From contig MU008181.1 of the NCBI GenBank assembly GCA_010909165.1, positions 620,001 through 684,000 on the forward strand: a stretch of DNA of 64,000 nt, written 5' to 3'. Below, in pieces: positions 57,001 to 64,000 of this stretch; the first letter of the stretch is position 1; every line of letters starts with the position of its first letter. The notes beneath the pieces were generated by a model, which was given only the letters and a program-made list of their open reading frames with translations, was not told the DNA's origin and did not search any database. Made by a program: the position numbers and the translations under genes. Source of the DNA: Anthoceros angustus. Taxonomy: Eukaryota; Streptophyta; Anthocerotopsida; Anthocerotales; Anthocerotaceae.

Positions 57001-58740
57001 TCGCTAAGTGTGAAATCCTATCACAACCCTTCCCACCTGGAGCGACAACAGCAATTTATATGCAAGGCCTAAAACAACTCTATATTCACAAGCACACAGT
57101 TAGAAGAAATAGAAATTACTATTTGAACTCCAATTATCCTAGCATATATATGAGCCACAAGGGCTTTGTCCGCGTAGCTTGTTGTTCTCTTGTTTAATAT
57201 AATATTCTTTTCAACAATAATCAAGGCCGGAGGCCTTGATTCTCTCTTTATTCGATTTATCTAGAATCGAATGCCGGAAGAACCAAAAACAAAAATGGTG
57301 AAAAGGTTGGAAAATCTTGCCAAAGAAGGTGATAGCCTTGTAACTTTTTCCTATGGTTCGATTGAATAAGTAAAACGTGCATACTGTATTTGAATTCTGA
57401 TCGCCTTAATGCGTCCGCAGGTTTTTGGACGTGCTGTTGCACATGGAGGGACTACTAACATGTTGCGTTCGGGGAACTCTCACTATTTCCCCAAATAGCA
57501 ATCCTTAGATTTTCTAGGTCGAACTTAGACTCAACCTCTGGCTGTCAGCCAGCACAAGCGGCCGCTAAGAATAATCTTCAAGAAAATTACATGAATCTTC
57601 ATGTAAGAGGAATTTTTGAGTCTTAATGTAAGAGGAATTACAAAAATGAGGAACATAGCCTGTGACTTAAAAGAGGAAGGAAAGAAATAAAAGCGTGGTA
57701 TTAGAGACGTAGTAACATATGTGCTCGAGGCTTCCGTTGATTCTGTACAAATAAAAAATAAATCTAAATAAGGCAAGGTGAGAGAAGATCTGGCTAATAA
57801 AAAAATACGCTCTTCTGGAAACCAATGACACGTAAACCATGTCAAACTAAAGCGAATCAATATCCGAAAGAAATGAATTCTAACTTCCTCCGGAATAGTT
57901 TTGAATACAAAATTCATGATATTTCGCCATGTGTTGAATCTGAGTCTTCGACCCCGCCAACCCCTCCCCTCCCCCCCTAAGTGGCTGCTATAGAAGGCCC
58001 ACTCTTCCCATAGAGGTATCTAATTTGCTCGTACAGAAGACAGACTAGGTATATAGTGCAAGTTGGTTTCTAGACTGAAAGTTCCGAGATGATCACAGCT
58101 CCCCATGCTTTCACACCTTTTGGGTAGAAAGAGGTTTCTCTAGTAACCCCTTCTTGCACGCGGACTTCCGCAAACCCCAAATTGCACCCTAAAAAATCCG
58201 CACTAAAAACGGCCTTTTTGAAGAGTTTAGGTGTACGCACGAATGTATTTAATTTTAAACTTTATCCAATTTTGAGGTTTCCTAAAAGAAGGTCATTCTC
58301 ACAACCAGCACGTGTACAAAGATTTAGACTTTTTAGGGCACATGCTTTGATTCTGGTGCCCAAACTTGTTTGCGCACTAACCTTTCACTTGTACCATTTA
58401 GTCCTAAGACTATACTCTCGCTCTAGGAATTCTACAAGACTTTGTTTCTCAAATATTACATGATGCTCTTGATCCGCGTGTAGTGCGAGAATAAAATTGG
58501 TATGGTTTGCACTTGGAACTGGGCCCGTGCCAAACGTCTCAAGATTCAAAAGAGGCAAAAGGTTCTCACTACTAGCTCAAAGTTTTGATCACTAGAAAAA
58601 AAAAAAAGGGCTAAGGCAAGATGAGGACATGTCCAGATTATGGAGGTGCACAAAAAGGGTTGAATACGCCAAAAGGAACCCTTTAAAACATCAAAAGTAA
58701 ATACGAAAAAGCGCAAAAAATGCCAAATTTTAGGGTAAGT
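54013..58740. other. No supported gene
   Basis: 54030-55400 is GC-rich with several overlapping frames of up to 318 codons on both strands. None has a domain, a plausible family or consistent splice sites, so they are treated as chance frames in GC-rich DNA. 55800-58740 is AT-rich with short frames only. A perfect hairpin lies at 57218-57240. I see no RNA gene. Confidence 0.45.
57218..57240. repeat. Perfect 10-bp inverted repeat with 3-nt loop
   Basis: AATCAAGGCC, GGA, GGCCTTGATT. It stands in AT-rich sequence and is followed by CTCTCTTTATT. It has the form of an intrinsic-terminator-like stem, but no gene ends here that I can identify. Confidence 0.8.
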
Positions 58741-58889
58741 GCGTGCACTTACCTCTAAAATTTGGATTTTTTTTCCATGTTTTTTTAAATTTTTTGCTCA
58801 TTTTTGCTGGGAATGAATCGTCGGGGAATGCACTAGAAGGCATGATCTATATGGGTTCATGCCCCAGGGCCTTCTTGACCCCAGGTGCG

Positions 58890-59112
58890 TGCACTTGTGC
58901 GTGCACCAGGCCCCATTGCCCCCCGGTGCACACACAACATGGTCCCCTTGCATCAAGTTGCGCGCACAACAGGGCCTCCTTGCCCGCAAGTGCGGCACAA
59001 CAGGGCTCCCTTGCCCCGAGGTGCGCACCAAGGCCCCCTTGCCCCAAGGTGCGCACCAAGGCCCCCTTGCCCCAAGGTGCGCATAGTTGGGTCTTCTTGC
59101 CCCCGAGTGCGG
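58890..59112. repeat. GC-rich minisatellite of about 28-33 bp units
   Basis: Units contain CCCCTTGCCCCAAGGTGCGC and then ACCAAGG or ACAACAGGG. The last full units have a 28-bp period (59031 to 59059). Each unit holds two nested palindromes, GGTGCGCACC and CCTTG with CAAGG. Flanking sequence keeps the related phrase AACTTGTTTGCGCAC at 58365 and 59188. Confidence 0.85.
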
Positions 59113-59391
59113 AAATATGTTTGCGCACCTGGATCTTCTTGTTCATTTTGCACAAACAAGCTTGCACATTGCCACGTTTGGTGCGCAAACTTGTTTGCGC
59201 ACTCATTTCATTCCGTCCGCTTTCTAACAAAAACACTAGTATGGGATGAACGGCGGACATTCAAAACTAACGTGCAACTGACGGTTCTGATTATCTTCAC
59301 CCCTTCAAAATCGTGTTGCCCAACCATGGATGCGACATATTGTGACCAAATGAACATGTAGGGTATGGCATCGCGAGTTTGAACACCACGT

Positions 59392-60045
59392 TTAAACTAA
59401 CAAAAACATAAAAAAAAGCCTAAAATAGGGAGGGCATGGCATGGGAGGGCTAATAGGGAGGTTGCGCCCTCTAAAATAGGGAGGTCTCATGACATCTTTA
59501 GATGAGGCATCTTTGGAGGAGATCATTTGAGGAAGTGACTCGATGTAGAGATCTTCATCAGAATTAGAATCTGTAGGTAAATGTTGACTCTGCAGAGAAC
59601 TATTAGAAATTATGTTTTCTAAATCTTCAATACGTTTATTTAAACGATTGAGACCAAGAATAAGCAATGATAATTGCTGAATTGTGGCCTTATGATTTAG
59701 TTCTGTATCTAATTTGATGGATTCTACAATTGGCTGCAAGAAATTTGTGTTGGTAGAAGCACTAGGACCAGCAAATATATTTGGAAGATGTTGGAGTGCA
59801 AGTGTAATTGATTCTACTTGTGAGCAGCTAAAACGAGAAAGTAGATCTCTTCTAGCAAGCTTGATCAATTGCCCTTGATTTTCTGATTTGATTATAATAG
59901 CTCCAATGTAGTTGCTAATAATCTTGGAATCTCCTTCAACTTGATCTCTAATGTGCTTAGGATTGATGATGTTTAGTCGTTTATCCTTTGTTGCAGCCTT
60001 GGATCTCCTTCTATTCTCTTGTCTACAAGGATTTAGGAAATCCAT
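59392..60045 (-). CDS. Intact 217-codon ORF of a short-LTR retroelement (gag-like by position)
   Basis: An unbroken frame starts at an ATG at 60045 on the minus strand, about 190 bp after a primer-binding site and a short LTR. The N-terminus is basic (RRRSKAATKDKRLN). A helical middle follows (DSKIISNYIGAIIIK, then LARRDLLSRFSCSQVESITL) and a Leu-rich coiled-coil-like segment (QQLSLLILGLNRLNKRIEDLENII), then an acidic Ser/Asp stretch. I do not recognise a family, and there is no zinc knuckle or enzyme motif. By position it would be the structural (gag-like) product of the element. That no stop has accumulated in 217 codons, unlike every other retroelement here, suggests recent insertion. Confidence 0.5.
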   Translation of the reverse strand: MDFLNPCRQENRRRSKAATKDKRLNIINPKHIRDQVEGDSKIISNYIGAIIIKSENQGQLIKLARRDLLSRFSCSQVESITLALQHLPNIFAGPSASTNTNFLQPIVESIKLDTELNHKATIQQLSLLILGLNRLNKRIEDLENIISNSSLQSQHLPTDSNSDEDLYIESLPQMISSKDASSKDVMRPPYFRGRNLPISPPMPCPPYFRLFFMFLLV

Positions 60046-60237
60046 GGTACATAGACAAGAGAAAAATGCACAAATTGTGCATTATAAATGTATGAAATAA
60101 AGCATAATGAAGTTGCCGCCAAATAGAAGCCCTCCTTGGAGAATAATCTCCATATAAATGATCTAGAATAGAAAATGCATAGCAGGATTAATGCCTCAGA
60201 GGATGGCAAACAATATGCTTGAGAATCTAGAGCCAAA

Positions 60238-60249
60238 GCTCTGATACCA
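60238..60249 (-). other. Primer-binding site (initiator-Met tRNA type)
   Basis: On the minus strand TGGTATCAGAGC begins three bases after the TTTTCA end of a short LTR. This is the standard plant retrotransposon primer site complementary to the 3' end of initiator tRNA-Met. Confidence 0.85.
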
Positions 60250-60252
60250 TGA

Positions 60253-60383
60253 TGAAAATCATGCACACACACTTGCACAAAAGCTTGTTGCATTGCATAA
60301 TAGAAAATACATGCCTTTATATAGGCAAGGTGGTTATAACCATAAGTGGTTGTAACCAATAAGTAGTTGTGACTAATATAACA
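60253..60383 (-). repeat. Short LTR (about 131 bp) with TATA box
   Basis: On the minus strand the segment starts TGTTATATTAG, holds a TATA box (CTATATAAAGG, about 60307-60317) and ends GATTTTCA just before the primer-binding site. LTRs this short are typical of TRIM-like or small copia elements. No second copy is visible at the far side of the ORF, so the element is incomplete or its partner LTR has diverged. Confidence 0.6.
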
Positions 60384-60406
60384 ACTATTTACCTAAATAA
60401 CTCCCT

Positions 60407-60418
60407 GCTCTGATACCA
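60407..60418 (-). other. Second primer-binding site, from an older host element
   Basis: TGGTATCAGAGC occurs again on the minus strand, preceded by a GAGTTTTCA end as in an LTR. Its element is cut about 25 bp further on, where the short LTR begins. This implies that the short-LTR element inserted next to the primer site of an older one. The older LTR probably occupies sequence from 60421 towards about 60730; its start was not fixed. Confidence 0.6.
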
Positions 60419-60904
60419 TATGAAAACTCATGGCAGATAGGAATGTCTTTCTTTTATTGCAGATTGTTCTCTCTTACAGAGAGCTGGGCTGGTATCCAGC
60501 TGTAAGCCTATGGGGACAGCAAAAATGGGTCCCATCAGTCCTTGCCATTCAGTACTTGTTAGCCATGGATAGGCGACTGTTGAAGACCCAGCTGGATCAC
60601 TGAACAGTTCACACCACTCATGAACAGTCACACCTGAACAGACACACCTCCTCATGAACCGTTGCACCTCCACATGAACACCTACACCTACACACATGAT
60701 CACAAGAGTGTATTGTAACGATGAGCAACTACTTAGTGCCCTAGAATTAATTAATATTTAATTTTAGATACCCTAGTGAATAGTGCCCTATTAGGTATAT
60801 ATTTTATCAAAAAGTGAATACGCGTTTGCACCCCAAAAAAAGACGGATTATAGCCATAACCCCCTTTTTGCAGAGAAACCCTTTTCTTACCCAGAAGATG
60901 TTAG

Positions 60905-62100
60905 GTGGATAAGATGTATGCGATGGAGCACCTTCAATACAATGGTGAAAACTTTCAGCTTTTGAAGTTTCAGATGTCATTCATGTTGGGATGGTTGTGG
61001 CCTATTGTTAATGGAGACGAAGTTTTTCCTGAGCATGGAACACAAGTAAAGAAGGATAAATGGATCCTTGGGGATTACAAGGCTTTTAAGATTATCCTAA
61101 CCAGCTTGGACCAAAATCATGTTTGTATGGTGGAGGCGAAGACCTCGAGTGAAGCCTGGACTGTGTGAGGTTTGATGAACGAGCAACACAATGCTAAGAA
61201 CTTTGTCTACCTTCACTGTAAGCTTCTTTCTCTTAATGCAAGAAGGTGATTCAACTAACAAACATCTTATTAAGTTTAGTTCTGTTGTGAGTGAATTGTA
61301 AGCCTTCAATGCAAGCAAGAAGCTCTTTGAAGACCTTCAGGTGGATACTTTGTTGATGAGTCTACCTCCCTCCTATGCTCAGTTTGTACGATATGTCTTT
61401 CATGGTGAAGGACTGGCTCTTAATCAACTTCGCAAGAAGTTGCAAGTTGATGAAATTATTATGAAGAGAATGCAAAATGTTGGGACCAAGGAAGAGGCCT
61501 CAGGTGTTCGCAAGGCTTGGAACAAGAGGCTTTCATTTGCTAATGCTCGTAACAATGCCTATTCTCTTGATACTGTATCTACTATCGTTCACGGGTCATG
61601 TAAGCCCTATCAAAGGCAACCATTCCTGTGTTACTTCTGCAATGATGGATATAGAGCTAAATTCTATCGACTTTCGCTTGCTCAACAATCTTGAAGTTAT
61701 GTTGCTGCCAGAAGAGCGTGCAGGTGAACAAGCTAGTAAAGCCTCGAAGTTCTTGAGATGATGAAGCAATTTTGATTATGAGTGCTCTCTCTATGCATGA
61801 GGATGAGGATACGGCATGGTATGTTGACCCTGTTGCGATTCAACACATGTCCTTCCGTCGAGAGTGGATTTTCCTCCTACTGAGCTATTGCTAAACCTCA
61901 TCAAAAGAATTTCCTTGAAGATGATGCATATCGCCTTGTCCATAGTGTTGGAGATGTGTCCATAATGTTGTTAGTAGGTACTCAATGTCTAACTGAGGTT
62001 CTCTATGTGCCCAGGCTAGTCTTACCAAAAACCTTTTGTTGATAAGCAAATTGGCCACTGTCAATTTGCTGCAATGTTCTCTTGATAGTGCTTTGCCGTT
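60905..62100 (+). pseudogene. Ty1/copia gag and protease remnant
   Basis: The plus strand begins with a copia gag N-terminus (MEHLQYNGENFQLLKFQMSF, then LWPIVNGDE and DYKAFKIILTSLD, with SSEAW at the end of the first frame). It continues in other frames through DTLLMSLPPSYAQFV and a zinc-knuckle-region remnant (CYFCNDGY). The protease start follows at about 61815 (DTAWYVDPVAIQHMS, where WYLDSGA is usual) and then a VLYVPRL block at about 62000. Stops and frameshifts are frequent and the DSG catalytic motif is changed to DPV. It is a dead, truncated element unrelated in detail to the copia pol at 12.9-24.1 kb. Confidence 0.8.
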
Positions 62101-62314
62101 GGGTGGATCTCAAGAGGTAGATCCCTGTGCTTACCAACATGTTGTAAGCAAATTAATTAATTCCCAATATTAGCCACAAACTCTACTTTCAATCCTCCCT
62201 TTTAAGGTAGGCCCTTTTGCAGGGAAGGCCCTCTCATATCCCTGACCACGATATTCTTGGAACGATAGATAGCTTCAAGATAGGCGATCATCGCGAGGCT
62301 AGTCTCCCTAGGCC

Positions 62315-62401
62315 TGGTGCCCTCCTATGGGGTGTTCCCCTTTGTCTCAGGGTAGATAGGATTTCCCATCTCTTTTTCTTCAATAAAGTCTCCAAGGTTT
62401 T
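62315..62401. repeat. LTR-like end related to 41430-41530
   Basis: It shares ordered blocks with the region after minisatellite array 3: GGTGCCCT, TGTTCCCC, GGGTAGAT, CCATCTCTTTTTCTT and ATAAAGTCTCCA. Here the last block reads CAATAAAGTCTCC, so a polyadenylation signal is present. It may be the LTR end of the neighbouring copia remnant or of a separate small element. Confidence 0.5.
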
Positions 62402-63150
62402 CTTCCAATCCTCCCATCGGATAAATATGCTGCGAACAAGCGCCCTTCATCATTAAAGACGTTTCGGGGATTCTTTAAGGCCATTTCTTACCACATTGCA
62501 TTTCGATCTTGGAGACCTAAATATAAATATGGACAAGAGCTCACTGGGAATATGGGCAATGAAACACAAATTTGCTCCAGAATGGATCAGCCAGCCAGGC
62601 ACCTCTGCGGAATCTTGAGAGGAGGATCGACAAAGTCTCAAGTCGGTCGGTGGACTTAGTAGACTTCTTTGCCATTTCAGTTCCGTGATCATCCGAAGCA
62701 CACGCGCATGTACAGAATTAGACATGCACACGACTTTTGAATTGCGAGGGCATGGTTCACGAAGACCATGGGAATCACAGGTGCCATTTTTTTTCTCTGT
62801 TACTGATCAAGTTTCATCATTCCAGTTAGGCTTCTCGGAGAAGAGTACTTCACTAACTTCTGATAAAATGCCGGAACACACTTCCGCTGGATCTTTGACT
62901 GCCGGAGAGATCCTAGCACTTTTCTTGGACCTGCGTGGCACGTAGATACATGATATCAGAAGTTAAAAAGGGGAAATTTCTTGCATGAAGCAGATCGATG
63001 GGCACTCATGCAGCTTAAGATAAGACAAACAAAATTAACCAGCGTCTAACAATACTCAGAGTGAGACGTGGAACGTACAAGCTTGAACTCTTTTCTGCAC
63101 AAGTGCGATGTCAGCAGGTCCCGATTGCGCTTGTAACTCAGCTTTGAGTG
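62402..63150. other. No supported gene; probable 3' flank of the following minus-strand gene
   Basis: Only short frames are present. The stretch directly left of 63154 would be the 3' UTR and downstream flank of the Met/Gly-rich gene. No poly(A) signal could be assigned with confidence. Confidence 0.4.
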
Positions 63151-63153
63151 GCT

Positions 63154-64000
63154 CTATTGAGACGGTTGTCCCATTTGCCCAGTTGACAAAGGTCTCCTTC
63201 CACGCCCCGCACCTGTCATCAAGCTGTTTGCCCGATTTGCGTTCTGCACGTCTATGGCAGAGCTTGTCAAACCTGTGACAGAAGTCAATGCCTGGGAATT
63301 CAACTGGGGGCTTTGTGGCCCACCTACGAAAGACCCCAATACGCCCACATTGAGCGAAGAATTCAGTGGCTGAGAGCCTAAGTGCTGCTGTGAGCTTAGC
63401 TGCTGAGGATTTGAACCTGAGTTGATTCCAAATGTCTGCCCTGAAACACCTGCCATTGTTGGATTATTTTTTGGGGAGGCAATCCCTGTACCAGCCGTTC
63501 GTTGCACGGGAACAATACCCCCCCGCCCTAAGGACTGGCCCATCATAGGCACTCCTGCTGCGCCTTGCAGCTGACTGGGCCCAACTAAGGGTGACATGGT
63601 ATCCAGAGGAGTTCTCGGAGGTTGCACAGCTCCTACGTTTCCTGTGCGGGCCCTTTGGGAAGCCATGATGCGATTCTTCGCCGCTGCCGAAAGAGTTTGA
63701 GGATTTGGAACTGCTCCTGGACGCAGCTGCTGGGCCATCAAGTTCCCAACAGCATTTGGGCCAAGAGAGCTCATGCCCAAATTTGTGAGTCCAGACAAGC
63801 CCATGATTGACCCTGTCATAGGATTCATTGATGTCATGCCTGACATACCATTCATGCCACTCAGACCTACTAGATTTCCCATTCCAGCAGGTGCACCACC
63901 ACTCATGCTAGCCATCCCATTCATTGCACCCATTCCCATAGCACCAGAGAAGAGAGCATGTTTTCTCTGCTGCAGCATTTGCGCCTGTTGATGCTGTTGT
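63154..64000 (-). CDS. C-terminal part of a Met/Gly/Gln/Ser-rich protein, possibly an SPT20-like (PHL-type) coactivator; partial
   Basis: The minus strand is open from the window edge to a stop at 63154. The visible part begins QQHQQAQMLQQRKHALFSGA and continues as MGMGAMNGMASMSGG. Repeated GMNGMSGMTSMNPM-like runs follow, then NLMAQQLRPGAVPNPQ, AAAKNRIMASQRAR and a Gln/Ser/Gly tail ending MGQPSQ. Such low-complexity Met/Gly/Gln-rich tails with a NLMAQQLRPG block recall plant SPT20-like proteins of the SAGA coactivator (the PHL group of Arabidopsis). The conserved N-terminal domain lies outside the window, so the assignment is tentative. Other Gln-rich transcription or RNA-binding proteins are possible. 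The 5' part is missing only because the window ends. Confidence 0.5.
   Translation of the reverse strand, partial: QQHQQAQMLQQRKHALFSGAMGMGAMNGMASMSGGAPAGMGNLVGLSGMNGMSGMTSMNPMTGSIMGLSGLTNLGMSSLGPNAVGNLMAQQLRPGAVPNPQTLSAAAKNRIMASQRARTGNVGAVQPPRTPLDTMSPLVGPSQLQGAAGVPMMGQSLGRGGIVPVQRTAGTGIASPKNNPTMAGVSGQTFGINSGSNPQQLSSQQHLGSQPLNSSLNVGVLGSFVGGPQSPQLNSQALTSVTGLTSSAIDVQNANRANSLMTGAGRGRRPLSTGQMGQPSQ

Noticed and set aside
57531-57917. 128-codon Phe/Ile/Leu-rich minus-strand ORF
   Set aside because: AT-rich composition alone gives this kind of peptide; no family or neighbouring signal supports it.

Overview
The window is nuclear DNA from a streptophyte, most likely a land plant. It holds intron-containing genes of plant-typical families: an ATL-type RING-H2 E3 ligase, an RBR E3 ligase, a class III peroxidase whose middle exon is 166 nt, a small protein that looks plastid-targeted, and a stand-alone RNase H-like protein. 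Long stretches of degenerate LTR retrotransposons lie between them. The gene introns are short, about 70 to 160 bp. That would fit a compact early-diverging lineage (lycophyte, bryophyte or charophyte), but the sequence does not settle the species.

Layout. 1-6.7 kb: AT-rich flank with short tandem repeats, then the ATL-type gene (3566-4123, +). 6.7-24.2 kb: a mobile-element complex. A Ty1/copia pol remnant is preceded by a 3.1-3.4 kb tandem duplication (6711-9839 and 9840-13256), and each copy carries about 1.3 kb of a 30-bp minisatellite. The pol frame is interrupted at about 13777-23338 by about 9.6 kb of foreign DNA with inverted-repeat ends. This insert holds the decayed remains of a DUF7869-like gene. 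24.2-40.6 kb: one 15.4-kb Ty3/gypsy element on the minus strand, with 4.4 and 5.5 kb LTRs, PBS, polypurine tract and a 5-bp target-site duplication. It is inserted in an open reading frame of a minus-strand gene of unknown function. 41-47.3 kb: a gene cluster, all on +, made of the RBR ligase (41972-44068), the plastid-type membrane protein (44645-45339) and the RNase H-like protein (45958-47321). 48.3-50.6 kb: a broken F-box gene and a truncated Ty3/gypsy pol. 51-54 kb: short repeats and the class III peroxidase (53773-52623, -), with a tandem repeat just upstream of its start. 54-59 kb: no recognisable gene, and a GC-rich minisatellite near 59 kb. 59.4-62.4 kb: nested retroelement remnants. 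63.15-64 kb: the 3' end of a low-complexity Met/Gly/Gln/Ser-rich protein on the minus strand that runs off the window.

The intact genes do not form a pathway. Two of them concern ubiquitin ligation, and two neighbours carry RNase H folds, one degenerate and one with intact acidic residues. The most unusual content is structural. It includes a microhomology-bounded tandem duplication with a templated replacement inside it, an insertion whose far end carries an inverted copy of its own target flank, a dispersed 30-bp repeat open in several frames, and an LTR pair whose differences are mostly clustered small indels. The last point may reflect consensus errors in the assembly.
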